DNA from: CAZUTK01 sp964623265
GTDB lineage: Bacteria; Electryoneota; B3-LCP
DNA: 47,891 bases
Direction of reading: 5' to 3'
NCBI GenBank assembly: GCA_964623265.1
Contig: CAZUTK010000013.1
Coordinates: 1-47,891, forward strand
The translations under genes and the position numbers were made by a program. Below, in pieces: positions 8,085 to 17,050 of the stretch; positions within the stretch are counted from its first letter, which is position 1, and every line of letters starts with the position of its first letter. Below the pieces are notes generated by a model. The model was not told where the DNA came from. It made no database searches and saw nothing but the letters and a program-made list of their open reading frames with translations.

Positions 8085-9542
8085 ATGGATCGCCTCAAAA
8101 TCCTCATGCTGAATCCACCGTTTTTAAAGCGCTATTCCCGCCCGCAGCGCAATCCGGGCGTGACGCGCTCGGATACGATGTATTACCCGTATTGGATGGC
8201 GTATGCCACCGGCGTCCTGGAAAAAGCCGGTTTCAACGTGAGGTTCTACGATGCGCCCGCAGCAGGGTGGGATTATCCCGAAATCGAAAAGAAGGCACTG
8301 GAATTTCAGCCCGACCTTCTGGTGCTCGATACCTCGACCCCCAGCATTTACAGCGACATTAAGGTCCTGGAGATGCTGAAGGAGAAGCTGCCCCGAGCTC
8401 GAGGCGTGATGGTCGGCACGCACGCCACGGCGATGACCGATGAAACCTTCAGCTTCTCCCCGGCTCTGGATTTCATCGCCCGCGGCGAATACGATTATAC
8501 GCTGCGGGATTTCGCAACTGCTTTAGAGAATGGTACGGATCCGGCGGCGATCAGCGGTTTGTCCCATCGGCAGAACGGTTCCATCGTGCATAATCCCCAG
8601 CGCCCGCTGATAGACAACCTCGATGAGATCCCCTTCGTTTCCGAAGTGTATAAGCGCCATTTGAGCATCTGGGATTACTTCAATCCGGATTGCCTATACC
8701 CCAACGTGACCATCCTGACGGGACGCGGCTGCCCCTATCGCTGCACGTTCTGTCTTTGGACCGCCACCCTCTCCGGCTACAAAACCCGCTTCCGCTCGGT
8801 GGAAAGCGTGCTGGACGAATTGATGTTCATCCAGCAGTCATTTCCCGATGCCCGGGCGGTCTTTTTCGAAGATGACATCTTCACGATCAACGAAAAGCGC
8901 TGCGTGGAATTGTGCGAAGGGATGATCCGTCGCGGCTTCAAACTGAAGTGGAACGCCAACACCCGCGCCGATGTCTCTCTGGAAACGATGAAGGTGATGA
9001 AACGCGCCGGTTGCAAGGCGCTCTGCGTCGGTTTTGAAACCGGAAATCAGGAGATCCTAGACGCGTACGGCAAGAGAATCAAGGTGGAAGATTTCTATAC
9101 CTTTGCACGCAATGCGCATAAAGTAGGCATTCACTTCCATGGTGCGTTCATCGTCGGCGGGCCGGGCGAGACCCGCGTAACTATGGAGAAGACGCTGAAA
9201 TTGGCCTGCGACATCCGCCCGGATACTGCGCAATTTTACCCCTTGATGGTCTATCCCGGGACGGTGGAATATGAGCGTATGAAAGAAAACGGGCAACTGG
9301 TGACCGATAAATATGAGGATTGGCTGACGCCGGATGGCTTGCACAACTGCATCATCCGCACCGCCGATATGTCACCGGAAGAACTGATCCGCTGGTGCGA
9401 TCACGCCCGGCGGGTCTTCTACCTGCGCCCCAGCTACATCTGGTATAAATTCCGCCAGGGGATGTTCGATAAAGATGAACGCAAACGCACTCAAAAAGCG
9501 TTCAAGGTGTTTATGAAACACCTCTATAAACCCTCCATCTAA
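8085..9542 (+). CDS. B12-binding-type radical SAM protein
   Basis: A 485-residue member of the radical SAM group with an N-terminal cobalamin-binding-like Rossmann domain (about 1-150). ATG 8085 has GGAG 8 nt upstream. The cluster motif is C216-PYR-C220-TF-C223 in GRGCPYRCTFCLW, followed by a TIM-barrel core (about 205-420) with FEDDIFT, WNANTRAD, GFETG and the late GGPGET motif. The usual cobalamin DxHxxG signature appears as DAPAAG, so the lower-ligand His is missing. Relatives modify lipids, cofactors or tetrapyrroles; the substrate cannot be told here. The upstream GT9 gene might make it part of envelope lipid or glycan modification (inference). It is convergent with the secretin gene across a shared terminator. 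Confidence 0.85.
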   Translation: MDRLKILMLNPPFLKRYSRPQRNPGVTRSDTMYYPYWMAYATGVLEKAGFNVRFYDAPAAGWDYPEIEKKALEFQPDLLVLDTSTPSIYSDIKVLEMLKEKLPRARGVMVGTHATAMTDETFSFSPALDFIARGEYDYTLRDFATALENGTDPAAISGLSHRQNGSIVHNPQRPLIDNLDEIPFVSEVYKRHLSIWDYFNPDCLYPNVTILTGRGCPYRCTFCLWTATLSGYKTRFRSVESVLDELMFIQQSFPDARAVFFEDDIFTINEKRCVELCEGMIRRGFKLKWNANTRADVSLETMKVMKRAGCKALCVGFETGNQEILDAYGKRIKVEDFYTFARNAHKVGIHFHGAFIVGGPGETRVTMEKTLKLACDIRPDTAQFYPLMVYPGTVEYERMKENGQLVTDKYEDWLTPDGLHNCIIRTADMSPEELIRWCDHARRVFYLRPSYIWYKFRQGMFDKDERKRTQKAFKVFMKHLYKPSI

Positions 9543-9562
9543 TCAACGTTTTTCCTGCAATA

Positions 9563-9589
9563 AAAAAGCCCGGTTTAAACGGGCTTTTT
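9563..9589. terminator. bidirectional terminator between radical SAM and secretin genes
   Basis: AAAAAGCCCG (9563-9572) pairs with CGGGCTTTTT (9580-9589) around a 7-nt loop. The A-run on one side and T-run on the other let it work in both directions for the convergent genes. Confidence 0.9.
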
Positions 9590-9607
9590 CGTTCTCTTCC
9601 GCTCCTG

Positions 9608-10846
9608 CTATTCGCCGACTTTCTTCTCGTTGCGATGCTCCCAATTCTCGTTGAATTTCTGGCGGTTATTGTTTTCGCCTTGCTGGTAGATGTCATTCAT
9701 AGAGGGAATCGGAGCGGCGTTCCGCACCTTCAGCTCCGGCACCAGGCTGGCGCGGATCACTACTAAAAGCTCCTTATCCTGAACGTCCAGCTGGTTGAAG
9801 CCGAAGACATAGCGCAGGCCCAGCGCCCACCAAGGCAGATCTTTCAAGAAAGGAATCCCTTTGCGCACCGTCTTGTGATCGCGGCTGTATAATCCGCCCA
9901 AAACTGTGCTCTCGCCGTCCAGCAGAAGCACGTCCGTGTCGGCTTGCGATTTGTTGATGGTCGTGGAGACCGCGTCGGGAATCGCGCTGGATCTTTCGGC
10001 ATGGATGTTCAGATAGATGAAATTGACGTCGCTCTCCTGGATCACGATCGGCTTCACCTTCAAAATCGTGCCCGTCGAGAAGAAATTGTCAATGACGTTG
10101 CCTGCGAAATCCAGCGTCTTGATGGAGAAGTCCTGGCCGACTTGAATTCGCCCTTCTTTTCCTGAGAGCACCACGACCTGCGGCTGCGCGAGAATCCTGC
10201 CCATATTCTCGTTCTCGAAGGTCTTCAGCATTCCTGTGATCGAATAATCAATTCCGCCCGAGCTTTTGCTGTAGGATCCCTGAGCCTGAAACATATTTTC
10301 GGTGACCACGTTCGCGCCCGACATCGAAACACCGCCGGTGAACTGGCTGCCGGACCGCAGGAACGTCCAGTCAATGCCGGCTTCCGCCAGCTTGCGGCGG
10401 TCGCCTTCGAAGAAGACCGCTTCGATCCGGATCTCCCGGCTGTTCAAGCTGATCGTCTGCTTTTCCAGGTTCACTTCCTCTTGATCGCCTGCGATCTCGT
10501 AGAACTTCTCGTGTTCGATGTATTTGAGGTTATGGGCGATCAGGATGATTTCCAAAGCCTTTTTCCAAGGGAGGTTTGTGATCTGGATTTCAATGCGCCC
10601 CTGACGCTTCATCGGATCAATGATAATCTTCCCCTCTTTTTCAAAGGCGACCTTCGAAAGCACCGCGAAAGCCTGCTCAAAAGTCATATCCGCCGATAGA
10701 GTGATGATCTCGTCCGGCGAAATGTACTCTTTCGGCAGCCGGCTCTGAGCCAGGGGCTGCACGATCAATACGAGGATCGCCAGCAAGATCCCACAGCTTA
10801 AACATAAGGCTCTCATCTTCATAATGCGCCTGAGGTTAGATTTCAT
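9608..10846 (-). CDS. pilQ: Secretin (PilQ/GspD-like outer membrane channel)
   Basis: Forms the outer membrane pore through which the pilus passes. Of 412 residues, the first ~34 are a signal peptide; about 47-120 form an STN/N0-N1-like domain (LSADMTFEQAFAVL, NLPWKKALEIIL). The secretin domain is at about 205-385, with AQPQVVVLSGKEG, STVLGGLYSRD (315-323), KGIPFLKDLPWWALGLRYVFG and ELLVVIRASLV. It is short for PilQ: no AMIN domains and few N domains are present. The first ATG abuts the stop of the upstream gene (TAAATG). A second ATG at 10822 has an AGG-like site and gives a more typical signal peptide, so the start is uncertain. It is last in the pilus operon, before the terminator at 9563-9589. 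Confidence 0.92.
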   Translation of the reverse strand: MKSNLRRIMKMRALCLSCGILLAILVLIVQPLAQSRLPKEYISPDEIITLSADMTFEQAFAVLSKVAFEKEGKIIIDPMKRQGRIEIQITNLPWKKALEIILIAHNLKYIEHEKFYEIAGDQEEVNLEKQTISLNSREIRIEAVFFEGDRRKLAEAGIDWTFLRSGSQFTGGVSMSGANVVTENMFQAQGSYSKSSGGIDYSITGMLKTFENENMGRILAQPQVVVLSGKEGRIQVGQDFSIKTLDFAGNVIDNFFSTGTILKVKPIVIQESDVNFIYLNIHAERSSAIPDAVSTTINKSQADTDVLLLDGESTVLGGLYSRDHKTVRKGIPFLKDLPWWALGLRYVFGFNQLDVQDKELLVVIRASLVPELKVRNAAPIPSMNDIYQQGENNNRQKFNENWEHRNEKKVGE

Positions 10847-11740
10847 TTACTTGGTCGTAGTCTTGATTTCCAGCGAAACCTGTCGCGGCGGCTGCAGTTG
10901 ATCCAATTCGAAGACCGCGCGGTTCTCATCCGGCAAAATGTCCAGCAGATAACCAAGATACACGGCATCCCCGAAGCTCAATACCTTCAGCATCCCGTTC
11001 TGATCCATCAAATAGATTTCCTCCGGAGTCATCGCCTTCAGAGTGGATTCGAAGATATTGGGCAGATTGAATTCGTTCGCCGGCACGGTGACGACGATCT
11101 TCTCCGGCGGCGAGAAGGGATCATACTTCGCCTGCGGAGGCACGATGAACCCGGCGCTCTGCACCTCGTCGAATCCGGCGCGGTCGGCGGATTGCGCAGT
11201 CAGGCTCAGTTCGAACCGCACCCAGTGATCCACGCCCAGAGCATTTTCCGGCTGTCGCTCGTTTTCCGTCTCGTAAAGCTGCAGGGAGTTCAGGCGGATG
11301 TAACGGGGGAGGTGTTCGAGATACCAGATGAAACGATACAGATCAATGAATTTCGCCTCTCCGACCATCTGATAATTCGCCGATCGGATGCCTGCGGTAT
11401 CCCCGACGTCACCGGTTATGAAATCAAAATTCAGCGTGGACGGATGCTTGGCGATGATGTCGTTGATATAATCGTAGGTCTCATAGGATACCTCCGTCTT
11501 GGGAATCGCCTTGGATCGGTTTTCCCACGATATCTTCAGCGAATCCAATTCCGCTTGAAGAACGCCCAGGTTCGAAGCCAATTCCTCGCTGAGCTTCAAT
11601 TCCTCCTGCACTTTGTTCTCTTTGGCGAGCAATTCGCGGCGTTGATCTTCCATGCGGAAATGGACTTGATACCATCCCGCCAGAATGGCCAGCAGCCAGA
11701 ACGCTCCGATCATCAATGTGGTTCGCAATGCGTAAGACAT
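10847..11740 (-). CDS. PilO-like pilus alignment protein, possibly with a PilP-like end
   Basis: A bitopic inner membrane protein of the alignment subcomplex that links the platform to the secretin. Residues 8-27 are one membrane segment, about 30-75 a coiled coil (MEDQRRELLAKENKVQEEL...), and about 80-200 the ferredoxin-like PilO fold, including the family-typical IDLYRFIWYLEHLPRYIRLNSLQL. The last ~70 residues (EEIYLMDQNGMLKVLSFGDAVYLGYLLDI) resemble a PilP/GspC homology domain. No separate PilP gene was found, so a PilO-PilP merger is possible (inference). The start has AAGGA upstream. It lies 4 bp after the PilM-PilN-TPR gene and abuts the secretin gene. Confidence 0.75.
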   Translation of the reverse strand: MSYALRTTLMIGAFWLLAILAGWYQVHFRMEDQRRELLAKENKVQEELKLSEELASNLGVLQAELDSLKISWENRSKAIPKTEVSYETYDYINDIIAKHPSTLNFDFITGDVGDTAGIRSANYQMVGEAKFIDLYRFIWYLEHLPRYIRLNSLQLYETENERQPENALGVDHWVRFELSLTAQSADRAGFDEVQSAGFIVPPQAKYDPFSPPEKIVVTVPANEFNLPNIFESTLKAMTPEEIYLMDQNGMLKVLSFGDAVYLGYLLDILPDENRAVFELDQLQPPRQVSLEIKTTTK

Positions 11741-11744
11741 TTTC

Positions 11745-13898
11745 TCATCCTTCGTGCGATAAGGACTGGAGATAATTTCGGGCGATATCGCTGAATTGGC
11801 TGTTCGGATAAGAATCCAAGAGCGTCTCGAACTGAACCTTCGCCTGCTCCTTTCGACCCATCTTCATATAGGTCTGACCCAGCATGATCAGACCGGCTTC
11901 CCGTTTCGTGTTTTTCTCATACTGCAAAGACTTCTCGAATCGCTCGGCAGCCTTCGGATATTCGCCGCACGAATAATAACATTCGCCCAGCCAGTAATAG
12001 GCGGCGCTGACTTCCGCGGATTCCGGATAGTCCGCGATCAGGGATTCCAGCACCTGCGCGGCGTTCGTGATTTTTTTAGCTCGGATCAGGTCAATTCCCT
12101 GTTGATACCGTGCCTTAGAACCAGAGGCGGGCGGTTCCGCCTTGCCGAGCGGCGGCGGAGAGTTCTCCGGTTGCGAAGCGCCGCTCCCCTGGATTTCTTC
12201 GCTTTTTTCATTCTCATCTGCCGGAGCTGATTCGGCGTTTTCGACGGCGGCTATACTGCCGGTGGAGGCGTTGGCGCGGTCTTTGCTTGGACTGGGAACG
12301 GAGGTGGCGTCTGCGTCCTCGGATTCAGGAGGAGGCAGAGCGGCGGTCATTTCAAATTCGTACGAAATTTCCCCCTCTTCCGACACCACCCTAGTAACCC
12401 GCTTGAGGTTTGCATCCTGGAATCTTTGCGCCAAATCCGGAATGCGATCCCGCGATACGGATTTCCCGATCATCGTGAAACCGTTGTAATCGGATTTGAT
12501 GTTGTCTATCCAGATTCTGCTGACTTCCTGGAAGTCGCGGGATAGTTTCGCCAACAGGCGGCTCCACTTGCCTGGATCTACGATGAGTGAATCGAGGAAT
12601 TCGAGGTTGGCGCGGTAATCCGTGATCGTCCCCTGCAGCTGGTTGACCAGCGCAAGTTCCGGCTGCAAGGATTCGATCTGCTCCTTTTCGATTTGGATTG
12701 TGCGTTCCAGCGTCCTGATTTCTCGAAACCGCGAAAGTCCTTGATAGGAGAGGAGCGCCACGAAAACGAAGATGATCCCCAGCAAGGCGAACCCATGCCA
12801 GGCGATCTTGAACAGTTTCTGGCTCTCTTTAATCTGCGTGGGCAGCAGGTTCGCCCGAATGAATTTTTCGTTGTTGGTCTCCAGCGCTTCCCAAGCCAGA
12901 GCGACGGGAATGGCGAAATTGGGGAAAGTGGATATCTCTTCGCTCTTCAGATATTGCGTATTTAAAATGCCCGAGGTGACCGCCTGCACATCCGAATCAG
13001 GAAACTGCCGCTTGAAAAAGTCATAGGCGTGCGTGATGCCGATTTCACCGCAGAGGATGAGATGGTTGATTTCCGGAATGCCGGCTTCTTCCTGTTCCAG
13101 AAGAATCTTGCTGAAGATCGTCTGGCAAACATGCGGCGACTGGTATCCTTCCCGGATAGTCTGGACGAACGAAATCGGGTCGCTGCCGCGTAGAATGATC
13201 ACTCGCGAAAAGTCGCAGCCGATGTACACAATCGTCGAGATCCAATCCGACGGGAGATCCAGATTGGCGCGTACCAAATTGACCAGCGCGATCTCATTCG
13301 AACTAGCCAGACCGAAAATCGGACCGTTCCCCGGCAGAAAATTCTTCACATCCAGAAGTTCTTCAATAATCGGGATGTTCCCTTCCGATACGATCGCGGT
13401 TAGACCGCCGTCCGGAGAGATGAAATAATCCAAGATAGCGGAATCCAGCGTGCCGCCCGCCAGAGGGCTGATCTCTTCGCGCAGACGCTTCAGCAGTTTC
13501 TTGCCTTTCAGCCCGAAGTCATTTTCAAAGGAAAAAAAGGTCGTCTGGCCTTCGGGGATGTTCACGGCGATTTTCAACTGCTTCAAGGGATATTTGGCGA
13601 AAATGTTGATCAGCGCTCCGGAAATATCGCCTTCGCTTTCTTCCCCGTTGCTGCCGTCCAGCGCGTAGGATGTGTCTTCAAACCCGAAGGCATCTCGGCT
13701 CTCCGCATCCTGTCCCATCGGCATGGCGGCAGGCTGTCTCTGTCGGAGTTTGCCGATACGGTGGGGGAGTGTGATGGATTCCAATGCGAGGATCAAGATC
13801 TCGCCACCTTCCTTGCTCAGATGAGCGAGGCGCAGATCCCGGCCGTCCACCATCACTCCTAATACCTGCTTCTGGGAGGACCTTCCAAGAATGTTCAT
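11745..13898 (-). CDS. PilM-PilN-TPR fusion protein
   Basis: A 717-residue fusion. Residues 1-365 look like the actin-like PilM/GspL cytoplasmic domain (VLGVMVDGRDLRLAHL; IAVNIPEGQTTFFSF; STIVYIGCDFSRVIILRG), although the nucleotide-binding motifs are weak. A membrane helix at about 367-387 (ALLGIIFVFVALLSYQGL) and a coiled coil precede a PilN-like periplasmic domain (about 388-520, PGKWSRLLAKLSRDFQEV...). A Ser/Pro/Glu-rich linker (about 521-595) leads to three TPR units (about 596-717, YQQGIDLIRAKKITNAAQVL, AAYYWLGECYYSCGEYPKAAERF). The TPR region resembles YbgF/BamD-type repeats and would sit in the periplasm, perhaps gripping the secretin as PilF/TsaP-type helpers do. In most bacteria these are two or three genes. 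Confidence 0.8.
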   Translation of the reverse strand: MNILGRSSQKQVLGVMVDGRDLRLAHLSKEGGEILILALESITLPHRIGKLRQRQPAAMPMGQDAESRDAFGFEDTSYALDGSNGEESEGDISGALINIFAKYPLKQLKIAVNIPEGQTTFFSFENDFGLKGKKLLKRLREEISPLAGGTLDSAILDYFISPDGGLTAIVSEGNIPIIEELLDVKNFLPGNGPIFGLASSNEIALVNLVRANLDLPSDWISTIVYIGCDFSRVIILRGSDPISFVQTIREGYQSPHVCQTIFSKILLEQEEAGIPEINHLILCGEIGITHAYDFFKRQFPDSDVQAVTSGILNTQYLKSEEISTFPNFAIPVALAWEALETNNEKFIRANLLPTQIKESQKLFKIAWHGFALLGIIFVFVALLSYQGLSRFREIRTLERTIQIEKEQIESLQPELALVNQLQGTITDYRANLEFLDSLIVDPGKWSRLLAKLSRDFQEVSRIWIDNIKSDYNGFTMIGKSVSRDRIPDLAQRFQDANLKRVTRVVSEEGEISYEFEMTAALPPPESEDADATSVPSPSKDRANASTGSIAAVENAESAPADENEKSEEIQGSGASQPENSPPPLGKAEPPASGSKARYQQGIDLIRAKKITNAAQVLESLIADYPESAEVSAAYYWLGECYYSCGEYPKAAERFEKSLQYEKNTKREAGLIMLGQTYMKMGRKEQAKVQFETLLDSYPNSQFSDIARNYLQSLSHEG

Positions 13899-13927
13899 CT
13901 TCCTTCCTGTCGCAAAATCTCAATCCA

Positions 13928-15199
13928 TCAGGGCGAATATTCCAATAGTTCCTGCATGCGCTTCTTGTTGTTGGCGAAGTTGATCGCTTCGTCCATCGAG
14001 ATCTTCCGGGCGGCGTAGAGGCGCCTCAAGTCCTGCTCGAGCGTGTGCATGCCTTCTTTATTCGATTCGCTGATCATCTGATAAATTTCACCCGTGTTGT
14101 TATTCTTGATCGCGGATTTCACAGATGAATTCACCAGCAGGACCTCCTTCGCCAGAATCCGCTTGCCGTCCAGAGAGGGCACCAGCTTCTGGGAGATCAC
14201 CACCCGCAGGACGTCCGCCAACCGGTTGCGCACCCGCTCCTGTTCATCCGGCGGGCATTCCGCCACGATGCGGTCAATCGTCTCCACGGCCGAACCGGTG
14301 TGCAGTGTGGAGAAGACCTTGTGACCCGTGTCGGTGATCTCCAGAGCCGTCATGATCGTCTCCGCATCCCGCATCTCCCCGATCATAATGATGTCCGGAT
14401 CCTGCCGCAGCGCCTGGATGGCGCCTTCTTTGAAGCTTAACACGTCGCGGCCGACTTCCCGATGCCGGATGAGGCACCGGGCGGAAAGATGCACGCATTC
14501 CACCGGGCTGGCGATGATCACGATGTGCGCGTCCACGGAGCGGTTGTTGGCGTCTATAATGCTGTCCAGCGTGGTGGATTTGCCCGATCCTGTGATGCCG
14601 GTAACCAGGATCAAACCCTGCTTCTCGTGCTGCAGCGAGAGCGCTCGTGCGATGTTCGGCGCAAATCCTAAATCTTTGAAGGGCCAAATGCGGTTGTTGA
14701 TGCGGCGCATATTCAGTGCGATGTTGTCCAGATCGAAGTAGGCGTCGCCTCGGAAGCGCACGCTGAAACCCTGATATTCGATAGAGTACGAAAAGTCCAG
14801 GTTCCGGTTTTCGAAGAGGAACCGTTGCTGGCGGTGCGTCAGAATGTTCAATATCAAGATGTTCGATTGATCCAGCGAATAGGCGCCCAATTCCAGAGCC
14901 GGGCGCTTGTCGTTGTAAATTCTGAGCCAGATCTGGCCCAGCGAGCCCTGTCCGCCGAAGTCAATGTCCGAAGCGTTGACTTCGATCATCCGCGCCAGAA
15001 AAGAGTTCAGATGCTGACGCAGGATTTCGCGGTCGTTCTCATCCGTTTCATCCAGCAGGTTGGCGATGTTTTCCTGCCGTTCCACCCCGATGAGATTGCG
15101 GCGCAGCTGGCTCTCGATCGAGAGGAAAATCCTCTCTACGACGCTGAGCTGATCGGATTCCAAGATATTGGTTGCTTCGGCTTCCAGTGCTTCTGCCAT
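13928..15199 (-). CDS. pilT: PilT-like pilus retraction ATPase
   Basis: A hexameric cytoplasmic ATPase that would power pilus retraction; 423 residues. An N-terminal extension of about 65 residues precedes the PAS-like N domain (NASDIDF...). The ATPase core has Walker A GITGSGKST (about 208-216), Walker B-like PDIIMIGEMRDAETI, His box STLHTGSAVETIDRI and the PilT C-terminal helices. The Asp box, normally IEDPIE, reads IASPVEC here, so both acidic residues are gone. PilB in the same locus keeps VEDPVEY. This may mean weak or altered activity, or a regulatory role. It lies between the lipoprotein gene and the PilM-PilN-TPR gene, spaced 15 and 29 bp. Confidence 0.88.
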   Translation of the reverse strand: MAEALEAEATNILESDQLSVVERIFLSIESQLRRNLIGVERQENIANLLDETDENDREILRQHLNSFLARMIEVNASDIDFGGQGSLGQIWLRIYNDKRPALELGAYSLDQSNILILNILTHRQQRFLFENRNLDFSYSIEYQGFSVRFRGDAYFDLDNIALNMRRINNRIWPFKDLGFAPNIARALSLQHEKQGLILVTGITGSGKSTTLDSIIDANNRSVDAHIVIIASPVECVHLSARCLIRHREVGRDVLSFKEGAIQALRQDPDIIMIGEMRDAETIMTALEITDTGHKVFSTLHTGSAVETIDRIVAECPPDEQERVRNRLADVLRVVISQKLVPSLDGKRILAKEVLLVNSSVKSAIKNNNTGEIYQMISESNKEGMHTLEQDLRRLYAARKISMDEAINFANNKKRMQELLEYSP

Positions 15200-15214
15200 A
15201 TGAGTCCGTCCCGC

Positions 15215-16927
15215 TTAATCAATGGTGCCGCCGATGATCAATGACGCGTTGCCGTTGGGGCTGGTGACTTGAATGGCAATCGCCGCCATGACCGGCGGAT
15301 CCGTTTCGTTGACGTAGCTGTCGTAATAGACGAAACCGAAATAAGTCCATCCCTGCGATTGAGTATCCGGCAGGGTGATGTCAATATCGCCCAAGACGGA
15401 TCCGGTCGTCGGTATGACGACGATATGCGTCCCATGCGCCAGAGGATAGCCGTTCTGATCCGATACGCGATAGGTGAAAGTCTGGGAACCGCCGTTGGGC
15501 ACATTGAAACTGGTCGGGTCCACATTGTAAATCTGAGTCACGCCGGAAAACAACACCAGAGCGTCATCCGTGATAATCTGTCCGCCCTCTCCGATCGTCT
15601 GCGCGGTGATCGTACCGAAGGGGAAATTCGCCGGCGGAGAAGGAGGACCCGAATAGAGCCGCACCCAGGCGAAGCCGTCGTCATTGGTGGTGCCGGAACC
15701 CTCGATGATGCCCGCGTCGCTCGTGAAGTAAACCGCCGTACCCTGCGGAACCGGATTGGCGTAAATGTCCCCCACCAGAGCACTGATGCTGTCTATCACG
15801 CCGTAGTAGTTGAAGCCGGGGAAGTTCAGATATTGCGGCACGACGGCGAAGTGAACCGGATCGGGAAGTCCTGAGTGAATGGATACCGGCACCGGCGAAC
15901 AGTAGATGGAACTGTCTTCGTCGAGATACGCCAGAACCTGCACCGTCCCCGCCGCTGTGCCGCTGTTCAGGCTGGTGGATACCTGTCCGAAAGCGTCCGT
16001 GATCGCCGTAGTGGGGGTGAGGTATTCGCCGCCGCCCGTGCTGCCTAGAATGGCGAAGTTCACCTGCGATTGCTGTTGCGTGGTGATAGGGGAGCCGCCG
16101 CCGTCGCGAACCACGAACGTCAACCTCGTGACCTCGTTGGCGCCCGTCCCTTTTACAGCGATGGAATCGTATTGAATCGCTACCAGATTGATCGAAGCGG
16201 GGACGCCTGTCTCATAAATGACGATGTTCGGCAGCAAGATGGAAACCTCACCGCCGCGAATCATCGCTTGGACGATGGCGATGCCTGCGTTCAATCCCGC
16301 GTAAAACGTCGTCGCCACCCGCCCGAATTGATCCGTGACGATCGTATCCGGATAGATCGAAGCACCCCCCCCCGGGTTGACGACGAACTGGAAATTCACC
16401 TGCGTGGCGTGCAAGGAGTCCACCGGTTTTCCCAAAGCGTCGCGTGCCTCGCAGACAATGCGGCTGGAACTGATGCCCCCGATGCCGTTCACGCTGATCG
16501 TATCCGGATCCAGGCTGACCAGCACAATGGAAGCGGCGACTCCGGAAATCGTCGTGTCCGTGATTGTGGAATCGAGATAACGCTCCAGCGTGACCACTGG
16601 CACGGGCGTCGTCTGGCCGCTCTGAACGATGGCGGGTATATTGACAGTGACGAAACCTTCCTTGTAGATTTCCACCACGACGGCTTCCTGCTGGCCTTTA
16701 GGCAGAGCGATGCCGAGATTGTAGGTGCCGTTGGAGTCCGTCGTCGTCGTTTCCAAATGGGTCTGAGTGCGGACGAACGCCATATACACGGGCTTTAGGT
16801 CGTCCGCGTATTTGACCACTCCGCTGAGATAGGCCCAGTCCTGCCCGGTGCCGATGTCCGTCGTCTTTTCCTCGCAACCGACCAGCAGGAGGAAAATCAG
16901 GAGAAGGGATGCTTTTTTCATAATCAT
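15215..16927 (-). CDS. Lipoprotein with bacterial Ig-like (Big_1/invasin-type) repeats
   Basis: A 570-residue lipoprotein: MIMKKASLLLIFLLLVGC ends in a lipobox with Cys18. Residues about 32-110 form a carboxypeptidase-regulatory-like fold (LSGVVKYADD...TTTDSNGTYNLGI). At least three Ig-like repeats follow at about 125-240, 245-350 and 355-460, recognised by the recurring VTDQFGRVATTFYAG / ITDAFGQVSTSLNSG / TTNDDGFAWVRLYSG pattern, and then a last beta domain. Such repeats usually build extracellular stalks or adhesins. Its place inside the pilus operon suggests a pilus-linked adhesin or outer membrane scaffold (inference). A run of nine G on the coding strand lies at 16365-16373. No convincing ribosome site is visible; MKK at 16921 is an alternative start. 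Confidence 0.78.
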   Translation of the reverse strand: MIMKKASLLLIFLLLVGCEEKTTDIGTGQDWAYLSGVVKYADDLKPVYMAFVRTQTHLETTTTDSNGTYNLGIALPKGQQEAVVVEIYKEGFVTVNIPAIVQSGQTTPVPVVTLERYLDSTITDTTISGVAASIVLVSLDPDTISVNGIGGISSSRIVCEARDALGKPVDSLHATQVNFQFVVNPGGGASIYPDTIVTDQFGRVATTFYAGLNAGIAIVQAMIRGGEVSILLPNIVIYETGVPASINLVAIQYDSIAVKGTGANEVTRLTFVVRDGGGSPITTQQQSQVNFAILGSTGGGEYLTPTTAITDAFGQVSTSLNSGTAAGTVQVLAYLDEDSSIYCSPVPVSIHSGLPDPVHFAVVPQYLNFPGFNYYGVIDSISALVGDIYANPVPQGTAVYFTSDAGIIEGSGTTNDDGFAWVRLYSGPPSPPANFPFGTITAQTIGEGGQIITDDALVLFSGVTQIYNVDPTSFNVPNGGSQTFTYRVSDQNGYPLAHGTHIVVIPTTGSVLGDIDITLPDTQSQGWTYFGFVYYDSYVNETDPPVMAAIAIQVTSPNGNASLIIGGTID

Positions 16928-17050
16928 TTGCGGTCTGTGTTGGGTTCAGCGCCTGTGGAGGAGCAGGTGGCGCGGATATGTTTTCAAAGGTCGCAGCGTG
17001 AAAGAATCATTTCAGGATAAATCGTCGTCCGGTAGATTTGTTAAATTAAA

